From positions 1,505,079 to 1,569,078 of the forward strand of contig JAMPAK010000001.1 of the NCBI GenBank assembly GCA_023667285.1: DNA of 64,000 nt. Direction: 5' to 3'. Positions within the stretch are counted from its first letter, which is position 1; each line of letters begins with the position of its first letter. This DNA comes from Muribaculaceae bacterium (GTDB taxonomy: Bacteria > Bacteroidota > Bacteroidia > Bacteroidales > Muribaculaceae). The translations under genes were made by a program, and so were the position numbers. Shown piece by piece: positions 24,235-32,208 of the stretch. The notes beneath the pieces were generated by a model. It did not search any database and had not been told where the DNA came from. It saw only the letters and a list, made by a program, of their open reading frames with translations.

Positions 24235-26214
24235 TTAGTTAAGGAAGTCGACGCTCACGCCCATCTGGAAGCGGCGTGGATTGAGGGGGTAGTGAGGAAT
24301 GGAGAAGTAGTCGGAGCCTCCAAACATCCCCTGGTTGACATGTGACCACACGAGGAAGAAGCGTGCTCGCGAGAGTTTCATGTTGATGTAGGCCGACATG
24401 AAGGGATAGTTGCCACACTTAATCTCCTGCTGATTGCAGAAGGACATTGTTGATGGCTGATAGGAAGGGGCATGATAGCGTGTGTAGTAATCGAGGTCGA
24501 CTCCCATCTGCACGTCGAGAACACGGGCCACCTTGAACTGGAGATATAAGTTGGAGTATATGGCCAGCTGGGGGAGCGGGATGACGGCCTCGTTTGATGT
24601 GGTCTGATAGACCACGGTGTTGCGCCAATTCAGTGCACGCCAGCGCAGAGACTGTTCGAGCCTTGCGGCCAGGACCTGGACGCTTCCACCATTCTGAACG
24701 GGGAGGGCTGAGGAGTTGAAATAGATTTGGTTCTGGACATTCTCGACGGCCACTCCCACGCGTGTGCCTGTGTGTGGAATGGTCAGCAGGCCACCGAAAC
24801 GCAGACGGCGTGTCTTGCCGAAGTCGTTCTTCCATATGAAGTGGTTTGAGACATATTGGTTCATGAGATAGGGGGCGGTCTCGTTGGCGAACTTACCGTA
24901 GCCGCGCAGGCTGACAGTGTCGCCGAGGAGGCGGATGCGCGTTGTGATGCCGCCGTCGGCAAAGATCTCACCGGCGGCCGCGCCTGCTATGCCAAGTTTG
25001 GCGGTGACGTCATAGTTGAACGTCAGTCCCTGCTGCTTGGTGAGCTGTGCGCCCACATAGAGGAAAGTCTCGGAGCCTTTGTGGCTCATACGCTCATCGA
25101 AAGGATAGGGGGTGAGGCCTGTGGGACGGTCGAAGCCTGACATGGGGAGGGTATCGGTGGTCTGGTAGTATTTTCTGACCTCGTGTGTAAGGAAGGCGGC
25201 CAGGCCTGCCTTGGCATATTTGTTGAAGCCCTCGAGGAGTGAGACGCCGATAGTGTTCTCGATGTAGTCAGTGCGTGTGAGGTCGTCGGTGGCAGAAGCG
25301 GAGATGTAGTGATTCTCCCAGAATTCTGATTCCTCCTGGGCAGAAGTGTTGGTGAAACGGTGGCGGGCGTCGCCATACTTGAATGTCCAGATGAAGCTTG
25401 AGACCGGGACATATTCACGTCCGATGATGGAGTCGCCGAGAGAGTCAAGGTATTCCTTCCAGAATCCCACCTTGTAGCGCTGGTTGATGTAGAGGTCCTT
25501 GCCTCTCACACGGGAGGCTGAGGCAGTGAGGTTTGTGGGGATGGAGCGGGGATTGATTTTTGAGAGGCCGCCCTGGAGCACTGCGGGGTCGAGAATGTAG
25601 AGGTCGTTGGTGATGCCGCCGTTCTCCTGATTGATCATATTGAAGACATCGTAGGATGCCTGCAGCTCATATCTGTCTCCAATATATGAGCCGAATAGGG
25701 TCCAATTGAAGCCTTTGGCCGCCTGATGGTTGTATGAGCCCTTTGAGTAGGGATAACTTATGTCGAGGCCTATCTGTCCTTTGGGGGAGAAGTTTCCGGA
25801 GAAGAGGAATTTGAACCAGTCCTGGGCTATCTCTCGGCCACCGCCTGTGCTGTAGCTGACGATGCTCATGGGGATGGCTGTGTTGTAGAAGCGGATGGAG
25901 TTTTCAGAGGGAATCCAGAATCGCTTAGCGTCAAGGAGGAAGAAGCGGCTCATCGGCTCGCGGTCCATATAGATCATGTTCATGCCCTCAGATGCCTGAT
26001 TGCCTGTTGTGGCAAAGGCCGGAGAGACGGCTGACGGGATGGCGGTCTGGAAGAGGTTGTAGGAGAGGGTGTCGATTGAGGCAGGTGCATGAAGCCCTAA
26101 TGGCGGAAGCGGACGCCAGGCCGTGGACATGACCGGGCGATATTGTGGTTCTCTGGCGGCCATTGCAGATGACCAGAGAATGAGACTGACAAGCAGGATG
26201 AAGAAACGTTTCAT
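24235..26214 (-). CDS. Putative porin, outer-membrane beta-barrel (Porin_10-like)
   Basis: A 659-residue protein with signal peptide MKRFFILLVSLILWSSAMA and many alternating aromatic strands. Features of the Bacteroidetes putative porin family (Porin_10) are visible: FYNTAIPMSIVSYSTGGGREIAQDWFKFLFSGNF, FGSYIGDRYELQ and a C-terminus ending in VDFLN. The start at ATG 26214 is set by the promoter at 26223-26230 and the signal peptide; an in-frame extension to 26268 would lie in the neighbouring small RNA. The solute-binding protein follows in the same direction. Cargo is unknown. Confidence 0.85.
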   Translation of the reverse strand: MKRFFILLVSLILWSSAMAAREPQYRPVMSTAWRPLPPLGLHAPASIDTLSYNLFQTAIPSAVSPAFATTGNQASEGMNMIYMDREPMSRFFLLDAKRFWIPSENSIRFYNTAIPMSIVSYSTGGGREIAQDWFKFLFSGNFSPKGQIGLDISYPYSKGSYNHQAAKGFNWTLFGSYIGDRYELQASYDVFNMINQENGGITNDLYILDPAVLQGGLSKINPRSIPTNLTASASRVRGKDLYINQRYKVGFWKEYLDSLGDSIIGREYVPVSSFIWTFKYGDARHRFTNTSAQEESEFWENHYISASATDDLTRTDYIENTIGVSLLEGFNKYAKAGLAAFLTHEVRKYYQTTDTLPMSGFDRPTGLTPYPFDERMSHKGSETFLYVGAQLTKQQGLTFNYDVTAKLGIAGAAAGEIFADGGITTRIRLLGDTVSLRGYGKFANETAPYLMNQYVSNHFIWKNDFGKTRRLRFGGLLTIPHTGTRVGVAVENVQNQIYFNSSALPVQNGGSVQVLAARLEQSLRWRALNWRNTVVYQTTSNEAVIPLPQLAIYSNLYLQFKVARVLDVQMGVDLDYYTRYHAPSYQPSTMSFCNQQEIKCGNYPFMSAYINMKLSRARFFLVWSHVNQGMFGGSDYFSIPHYPLNPRRFQMGVSVDFLN

Positions 26215-26222
26215 ATCGGTTG

Positions 26223-26230
26223 CAAAGTTA
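26223..26230 (-). promoter_or_regulatory. Promoter -7 element of the porin gene
   Basis: The minus strand reads TAACTTTG, 8 bases before the ATG, giving a leader of only a few bases. At the -33 position (26251-26254) the strand is TTTT, part of the terminator tract of the adjacent small RNA. Confidence 0.7.
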
Positions 26231-26245
26231 CTGAGAAACGGGCAT

Positions 26246-26311
26246 AAAAAAAAATTATCCGTCATCACGACGAATAATCTTCTTACCTTAAATCTAATAC
26301 CATGAAAAACT
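26246..26311 (-). ncRNA. Small RNA copy A, upstream of the porin gene
   Basis: A predicted 65-base transcript with its own consensus promoter. It holds the core TTTTCATGGTATTAGATTT-AAGGT, then a hairpin (26254-26278) of ATTATTCGTC pairing with GACGGATAAT around loop GTGAT, then nine T residues. The same core and a loop of form GTC-G(A/T)GAT-GAC recur at 40965-41034. There is no convincing ORF. Different stem sequences with conserved loop and 5' core point to selection on RNA, not protein. A family of paralogous small RNAs (FopS) is known in Bacteroides; whether this belongs to it I cannot verify. Confidence 0.75.
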
Positions 26312-26315
26312 GATG

Positions 26316-26346
26316 CAAAGGTAGGGCTTTTTTCAATAATGCCAAA
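26316..26346 (-). promoter_or_regulatory. Promoter of small RNA copy A (TTTG-N19-TACCTTTG)
   Basis: On the minus strand TTTG (26343-26346), 19 bases, then TACCTTTG (26316-26323). It fits the consensus and starts transcription about 5 bases before the conserved region. 26347-26512 is AT-rich intergenic DNA in which I see nothing further. Confidence 0.8.
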
Positions 26347-26512
26347 GAATTATGCCAAAAAACACATTTGTTTTAACATTGTTTAATAAATAAGCTACGT
26401 AACTATATTTTTCTTTACACGAGTGGCGTCATTATTTTGACGAAGTCAGGAGTGATTCAGTGAGCAAACGTTTTTTAACTACATGGATGCGTGAGAAGTG
26501 GCGAAAATTCTG

Positions 26513-26520
26513 TAATTTTG
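26513..26520 (+). promoter_or_regulatory. Promoter -7 element of the lipoprotein-pectinesterase operon
   Basis: TAATTTTG matches TAnnTTTG, 35 bases before the ATG at 26556. No TTTG is seen at -33. Confidence 0.65.
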
Positions 26521-26555
26521 TATATTAAATTATTGAAAACACGACAATACCAGAC

Positions 26556-27488
26556 ATGAACAAATTTTTTAGACTCCTTTCACTCGCGGCAATCGTGGGC
26601 GCTATGTCCACATCGTGCATGGACGACAACAAGGAGAACTATCAGGAGGTGATCCTGACCTATGGCGGTGAGCAGTGCTTCAACATAGTCACCGATAAGG
26701 AGACGGGCGAGGAGCTCATCTCTGGCAACCCTAACTACAAGATGACTTTCGAGCAGATTGGGGGCACTCTGAAACTGGAGATCTCAAATGTGCAGTTTGC
26801 CTCGGGGTATTACGGCCTATCCTTCAAACTGCCTACGATGAACTTCACCTATGACACCAATACGGGATATTTCAAAGCGAACGGCAAGGACCTGATCCCC
26901 ACCAATGCTACGGGTTCATACATCTTCAATGATTTCTCGCTGAAGATGGTGCCCACGCGCATAATTGATGAGGCCAATTGTCCGATATATCTCATCAACT
27001 ATACGGTCAATGACAAGTATGACGTCACGGTTATACCGACAACACCAGTGCTTGTCGGCACTACAACCTCGGCCATATATGAGGGTGAGGAACTGTCAGG
27101 TGAGACATTCACACTGGAGAACCGAATTCTCTCGGCCACTGTAGATCCTGTCAAGAAGACTGCCCGCATCGTCATTCCCCAGGCCACGTTTGAGGAGCAG
27201 ATGATGCCACGCAACATCGTGATGAAAAATCTTCCGGTCACCATCAGCAGCAAGGGATTCTCAGTTGAGACTGCTGAGGGGGAGACAATCCAGATCTACA
27301 ATCAGGTTGACAATGCCCTCCCTGACTGGACGGCCACAAATCTGAAGTTTGACTATGATGTGGCCACCGGAAACACCACCCTCACCGCTCACTTCAAACT
27401 ATTCAATCAGGTAGGGATGGACGATCTCATGAAAGAATATGATGTCAAGATTGAGGCCGGATATTTCTTTGATGTCGATGCCAACTAA
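26556..27488 (+). CDS. Lipoprotein of unknown family
   Basis: A 310-residue lipoprotein with signal and lipobox MSTSC (Cys21). The remainder is beta-rich with two similar-looking halves. In each half a strand block ends in a turn of the form YDTNTGYFKANG or YDVATGNTTLTAHF, suggesting duplicated immunoglobulin-like or lipocalin-like domains. I recognise no enzyme motif. It shares a predicted promoter with the pectinesterase 38 bases downstream. A role in binding or presenting the same substrate is inference. Confidence 0.75.
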   Translation: MNKFFRLLSLAAIVGAMSTSCMDDNKENYQEVILTYGGEQCFNIVTDKETGEELISGNPNYKMTFEQIGGTLKLEISNVQFASGYYGLSFKLPTMNFTYDTNTGYFKANGKDLIPTNATGSYIFNDFSLKMVPTRIIDEANCPIYLINYTVNDKYDVTVIPTTPVLVGTTTSAIYEGEELSGETFTLENRILSATVDPVKKTARIVIPQATFEEQMMPRNIVMKNLPVTISSKGFSVETAEGETIQIYNQVDNALPDWTATNLKFDYDVATGNTTLTAHFKLFNQVGMDDLMKEYDVKIEAGYFFDVDAN

Positions 27489-27526
27489 ACCAGAATCACA
27501 TTAATACCATACAACAACACCTTACC

Positions 27527-30500
27527 ATGAGACAGAAATTACTCTGTTTGTCGATGTTGCTCATATGTCTGCTCGGGGGCGCCCGGGCGTGGGCACAGAC
27601 GACATTCAACAACGCTGAAGCGTCGGCGGTCTGGGCTTTCAACTCAGAGAACTTCATGCAGGATGTCACAACGTCGCCCGATGGAGCCATCTCCCAGGCA
27701 AGTTTCGACATCAATGGACAGAACTACACTGGCATCATCAGCACTACGATGTGTCCGGACATCAAGTTTGTGAAGATCAATGCGGCCAATGGCGCCACAG
27801 ACATCATGAAATGGTGTGTCAAGCCGGCCAAGGGTCTGACATTCACGCCTACAAAAATTTCGTTCTATGTGGCTCGCTGCGGTACAGACGGCTCTGTGGG
27901 TTGTGTGAGTGTACAGGGTGAGGTCAACGGCGGCACTCCGATAGAGTTCAGCAAGATCACACCTCACCGCAATAACAAGACTCAGGCCGACGACAAGCAT
28001 GGAAGCGATCCGTCGTACACGGTGCACTATGAGTATACCCTCACCGCTGAGCAGCAACAGCAGCTCACATCGGGCAATGGGTTCAATCTTGTGGTCAACA
28101 ATGGGTTTGCGGCTGACAAGGGTGTGGCCTATTCAGATGTCCGCATCATCGGCAAAGTGAACGGCACCTCTGTCCCCGTGAACAAATATACTCTCACAGC
28201 CAAGGCTAACCCTGAGGGGAGCGCACAGATTACTGTGAATCCCCAACTCGACCAGTATGAGGACGAGACAGTGGTGACGCTGACCGCCACACCTGAGTTC
28301 GGATATCGCTTTGTGAACTGGACGGATGCCTCAGGCAAGGAACTGGGCAATAAGACAACGCTCAACTATACTGTCAAAGCCAACTCAGAGATTACTGCCA
28401 ATCTATCAAAGGTCAACACCTATGAGTTGAAATATAGTGTTGAGGGTGGCGCTAACCCCTATCAGATACAGCCCTCGCCAGCACCCACTGTTGTAGACGG
28501 CAAGATGATGTATGAGGAAGGGATCAAGGTGACACTGACAGCCATCTCCAACGACGTGATGACCTTCACCAACTGGAGCGACGGTCAGAGTTCAAGCGAG
28601 ATAACCTTCACCATGGACAGCAACAAGGAGTATAAAGGCATCTTCTCAGCCGCAGATTTCGTGGCTGCATGGGACTTCTATCTCTCAGGCAACAATGGAC
28701 GTCCAGCTGACTTCTATGCAGAGGACAATGACGCCGTGACACTTGTGCTTCGCGATGAGGCAGGCAACACTATCGGATGGCTCGACAAGAGCCAGGAGGC
28801 AGCCGGAGGCTATGAAGGCGCACCGGCGGCTGTCAACTGGAACACTGAGGGCCTGGGCAAATACTACTGGCAGACCACTGTCAATGCAACCGCCTTCACC
28901 TCAATGAGCGTGAAGGGCTCTATGCTCTACAACTACAATGCCTATTCAAAATATAACGTTGAGGCATCAGTGGATGGCAGCCAGTGGACCAAACTCGGGA
29001 CGGTGACCCTTGAGGGAGCCAAGTCATGGACGACCTACAACTTCACCCTTCCCTCCTCGTTCGACAACAAGGCAAGCGTGTCCATCCGCTGGATTGCCGA
29101 CAAGTCATCGAGTGTCAATGGCACACAGAGCAACAATGACGGCATAGCGCTTGGCGCAGTCTATATCTTCGGCACACCTCAACTCATCAACGACGGCACG
29201 GCTCCCGTGCTTGTAAGCCAGGTGCCTGTTGAGGGGACCGACAACGCCTCCATCGCAGGCAAGATTGTGCTCAACTTCGATGAGAAGGTGAAAGTGAAGA
29301 GCGGTGTCAAGGGTAATCTCAGCGGCATCGAGCTCGAGTCCTCAGTGACAGGCAAGACAGTAATGTTCAACTATTCCAACCTCTCCTATGGAACGAACTA
29401 CACATTCACACTCCCGGCAGGAGCGGTGATGGACCTCTGTGACAATGCCACTAACCAGGAGATAAAGATTTCATTCAAGACACGCACCAAACCCGCAGTG
29501 TCAAGATTCCTCTATGATTTCGTTGTGCCCGACGACGGAACGCTCAACGATGCAATAGCGGCTTCAGAGGCTCGCACTGATGCCTCAAAGCGTTTCCGCA
29601 TATTTATAAAGAACGGCAACTACAAGCTGGCATCATCAGCTACAGCGACCAAGACTGGCAGCGACGGGAAATCTTATCCTGACCCCACTACCTATATCAA
29701 TAAGGGGAATGTCTCCTTTATCGGTGAGAGCATGGATGGCGTAGTCATCAGCAATGATATCGTCGATGTCTATGTGGACGGTCAGTATGGGAAGGCACAT
29801 GTGCTTGAAGGGATTGGCAACGGCGATGTCCTGAGAATCAACAAGAGCGCCACAAACTGCTACTTCCAGAACCTGACGCTGAAGTCGTCCATGGGAGATT
29901 CGCGAGGCCGCGACATCGTGCTCAACGACAATTCAGACAGGACAATCTTCAAGGATGCATGTCTATGGGCATATCAGGACACTTATGTGTCAAACAACAA
30001 GAACGGCAAGTTCTACTTTGAGGGAGGTGTCCTCCGCGGCACCACTGACTTCCTCTGCGGCAAGGGAGACGTCTACTATCAGGGGGTTAAACTCCAGCAA
30101 GCAGACACCAAGGGTTATATCTGCGCACCTTCAGACGCGCGCAAATATGGCTATGTGTTTAACGAGTGTGAGATTGTAGGCGAGAAGAGCGGGACAGACG
30201 GCAAGTTCACTTTGGGACGTCCCTGGGGCGAAGGTGTCCCCTCAGCCCTCTTCATCAACACCAAGATGACCTGCAAGCCCTCAGCCGCCGGATGGAGCGA
30301 GATGTCAGACGGGTGGCCGGCACGTTTCGCAGAGTATAACTCGACCACAGCGGGAGGCACAGTAATCGACCTAAAGGACCGCAAGAAAACTTTCGGCAAT
30401 GGCCACACCAACAATCCTATCCTCGCCAAGGAGGAGGCCGACGCTCTCACCATAGCCAATGTGATGGGGGATGGGGATGACTGGGATCCTACACTTGCCA

Positions 30501-30901
30501 CAGAGCAGGCTCCCGAGCCCTCGAATGTAGTGACCGACGGTGTCACCATGACATGGGACAACTCCGACTATGCACTCCTCTGGGCCATCTGCATGAACGG
30601 CAAGGTAATCGACTTCACTACCAATCCCTACTATGTCTTCAACACGACAATGGATGCATCAGCGGCCACGGCATATTCGGTACGCGCAGCCAACGAGATG
30701 GGCGGCCTGGGCAAAGCAATCTCTGCTAAGAGCGGCACACCATCGTCAATCACCTCAACGATTGCTGACAAGGAAGTTCTCTCCACTGCATACTATAGCC
30801 TGCAGGGAATCCGCGTGACTGAAGAGACCAAGGGAATCATCATCAAGGTGGTGACCTATACAGACGGCTCCACCTCGACAACCAAGACTCTGGTGAAGTG
30901 A
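27527..30901 (+). CDS. Large modular pectinesterase (CE8) with C-terminal sorting-like segment
   Basis: A 1124-residue secreted protein predicted to remove methyl esters from pectin. Signal peptide 1-23; an N-terminal beta-rich region; two InlB-like B-repeats around 225-380 (TPEFGYRFVNWTDASGKEL, MTFTNWSDGQ); a carbohydrate-binding-like module around 385-550; a Big_5-like domain from about 560; and a CE8 beta-helix from about 660. CE8 catalytic residues are present: Gln817-Asp818 (YQDTY), Asp841 (GTTDFLCG) and Arg898 (LGRPW). The region near 1010-1085 looks like fibronectin type III. The last 40 residues (YYSLQGIRV, ending TKTLVK) resemble Bacteroidetes type IX sorting domains. Domain edges are estimates. 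Confidence 0.9.
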   Translation: MRQKLLCLSMLLICLLGGARAWAQTTFNNAEASAVWAFNSENFMQDVTTSPDGAISQASFDINGQNYTGIISTTMCPDIKFVKINAANGATDIMKWCVKPAKGLTFTPTKISFYVARCGTDGSVGCVSVQGEVNGGTPIEFSKITPHRNNKTQADDKHGSDPSYTVHYEYTLTAEQQQQLTSGNGFNLVVNNGFAADKGVAYSDVRIIGKVNGTSVPVNKYTLTAKANPEGSAQITVNPQLDQYEDETVVTLTATPEFGYRFVNWTDASGKELGNKTTLNYTVKANSEITANLSKVNTYELKYSVEGGANPYQIQPSPAPTVVDGKMMYEEGIKVTLTAISNDVMTFTNWSDGQSSSEITFTMDSNKEYKGIFSAADFVAAWDFYLSGNNGRPADFYAEDNDAVTLVLRDEAGNTIGWLDKSQEAAGGYEGAPAAVNWNTEGLGKYYWQTTVNATAFTSMSVKGSMLYNYNAYSKYNVEASVDGSQWTKLGTVTLEGAKSWTTYNFTLPSSFDNKASVSIRWIADKSSSVNGTQSNNDGIALGAVYIFGTPQLINDGTAPVLVSQVPVEGTDNASIAGKIVLNFDEKVKVKSGVKGNLSGIELESSVTGKTVMFNYSNLSYGTNYTFTLPAGAVMDLCDNATNQEIKISFKTRTKPAVSRFLYDFVVPDDGTLNDAIAASEARTDASKRFRIFIKNGNYKLASSATATKTGSDGKSYPDPTTYINKGNVSFIGESMDGVVISNDIVDVYVDGQYGKAHVLEGIGNGDVLRINKSATNCYFQNLTLKSSMGDSRGRDIVLNDNSDRTIFKDACLWAYQDTYVSNNKNGKFYFEGGVLRGTTDFLCGKGDVYYQGVKLQQADTKGYICAPSDARKYGYVFNECEIVGEKSGTDGKFTLGRPWGEGVPSALFINTKMTCKPSAAGWSEMSDGWPARFAEYNSTTAGGTVIDLKDRKKTFGNGHTNNPILAKEEADALTIANVMGDGDDWDPTLATEQAPEPSNVVTDGVTMTWDNSDYALLWAICMNGKVIDFTTNPYYVFNTTMDASAATAYSVRAANEMGGLGKAISAKSGTPSSITSTIADKEVLSTAYYSLQGIRVTEETKGIIIKVVTYTDGSTSTTKTLVK

Positions 30902-30929
30902 CCTGAGGTCTGACAAACGGACAATAAGA

Positions 30930-30965
30930 AATCCCGCCCTGCCGCATTGTAGACAGGGCGGGATT
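30930..30965. terminator. Hairpin terminator between converging pectinesterase and topA operons
   Basis: AATCCCGCCCTG and CAGGGCGGGATT form a perfect 12-bp stem around a 12-base loop. Short T-rich stretches follow on both strands, clearer on the minus strand, so it probably serves both converging operons. Confidence 0.75.
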
Positions 30966-30991
30966 CCTTATCCTATCGTTTAAGAGTCTGG

Positions 30992-31261
30992 TCAGAATTT
31001 GAACCAGGGAGTAAAAATGCGTATCGTATTGCCGACAAGGCGCATTATCCTCGACTTGATGTCGTCATGATTCCGTGAAAAGGACATGGCTGAGATGACA
31101 TGGCCGGCTGCACCACCCAGATGCGGCTCCCGGTCGAATCTAACAGACGCTGAACCTCTGTCAAGACGCTTAACCATTCGGAACATGACATGCTCGAGAA
31201 GACCCTCAGGGATACGGTCGTCGAATTCAGGCAAAAGAGGGATTTTCCTTTGAGCCTTCAT
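30992..31261 (-). CDS. Small hypothetical protein after rluA
   Basis: An 89-residue reading frame whose ATG (31261) lies 3 bases after the rluA stop. It is basic, has no signal peptide or membrane segment, and I recognise no family. Its position, tightly placed behind rluA and ended just before a terminator, and codon use like its neighbours support it as a real gene. An alternative TTG start at 31267 would overlap rluA. Confidence 0.5.
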   Translation of the reverse strand: MKAQRKIPLLPEFDDRIPEGLLEHVMFRMVKRLDRGSASVRFDREPHLGGAAGHVISAMSFSRNHDDIKSRIMRLVGNTIRIFTPWFKF

Positions 31262-31263
31262 GG

Positions 31264-32208
31264 TCAATTGCGGGCGCCTCCGGAAACCATTTTCAAGAAT
31301 GAGGCAGGGATTGGGGTTGAGAAGTTCATATCCTTGCGCGTCATGGGATGGACGAAGCGGAGTGTCTGTGCATGGAGAGCCATGCGGTGTATTGGTGATG
31401 ATCCGGCGCCATAGCGGCGGTCTCCTGAGATGGGATGGCCAAGATCCTTCATGTGGACACGTATCTGGTTCTTACGTCCGGTGTCGAGCTCAACCTCCAT
31501 GAGAGAGTATCCCTTGGCGCTCTTGAGTGTCCGATAACGTGTCACCGCGAGCTGTCCCTCGCCGGGCTTGTCCGTTGAATAGACCTCATATCGGGAGTTC
31601 TCGGCCAGATAACTGCGCACCTCTCCTTCGGCCGGGTCAGGCTCACCCTCGACCACTGCAAGATACTTGCGTGAGAGCACCATGTTGTTCCAGTTGTGCT
31701 GCAGCCGGTTCTTGGCCTCCTCAGACTTAGCAAACACCATCAGACCTGATGTGTCGCGGTCAAGTCGGTGGACAATGAAAATCTTGTTTCGAGGATCTTT
31801 CCATTTCAGATAGTCCTTCAGGATGCTGTATGCCGTCCCGTCGCTCACCTTATCGTTGCCCATGGAGAGGAGTCCATAACCCTTGTTGACTACAATGATG
31901 TCATCATCCTCATAGACAATCTTGAGCCTGCGGTTATAAAACACGCGGAACTCGCGCGTAAGGTTGGCCTTCACCTCATCGCCAGGGGCGAGGGGTGTGT
32001 CAAACTGTGTCACCGGAATGCCGTTGACTGCTATCTGGTGGTGGGCAAGGAGATTCTTGACAGCCGTGCGCTTGCGCTGTGGCATGGACTCGAAGAGAAA
32101 CTCCAGGAGGGGCTTCTCATCTGTCGCATGATATGTCTCGATGACATCAGGCTTGAAAGGGTTGCGCTCGGCACCCGGTTTGGTGTTATATATCTTACGT
32201 GGCGACAT
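31264..32208 (-). CDS. RluA-family pseudouridine synthase
   Basis: A 314-residue enzyme that isomerises uridine to pseudouridine in RNA. An N-terminal S4-type RNA-binding domain (about 40-85, TAVKNLLAHHQIAVNG) precedes the catalytic domain with HRLDRDTSG at 147-155 (Asp150 catalytic) and GRKNQIRVHM. It overlaps the topA stop by one base, so translation is probably coupled. Which RNA site is modified cannot be told. Confidence 0.93.
   Translation of the reverse strand: MSPRKIYNTKPGAERNPFKPDVIETYHATDEKPLLEFLFESMPQRKRTAVKNLLAHHQIAVNGIPVTQFDTPLAPGDEVKANLTREFRVFYNRRLKIVYEDDDIIVVNKGYGLLSMGNDKVSDGTAYSILKDYLKWKDPRNKIFIVHRLDRDTSGLMVFAKSEEAKNRLQHNWNNMVLSRKYLAVVEGEPDPAEGEVRSYLAENSRYEVYSTDKPGEGQLAVTRYRTLKSAKGYSLMEVELDTGRKNQIRVHMKDLGHPISGDRRYGAGSSPIHRMALHAQTLRFVHPMTRKDMNFSTPIPASFLKMVSGGARN

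Noticed and set aside
26215-26268. Longer start for the putative porin
   Set aside because: It runs into the small RNA terminator and promoter, and would bury the signal peptide.
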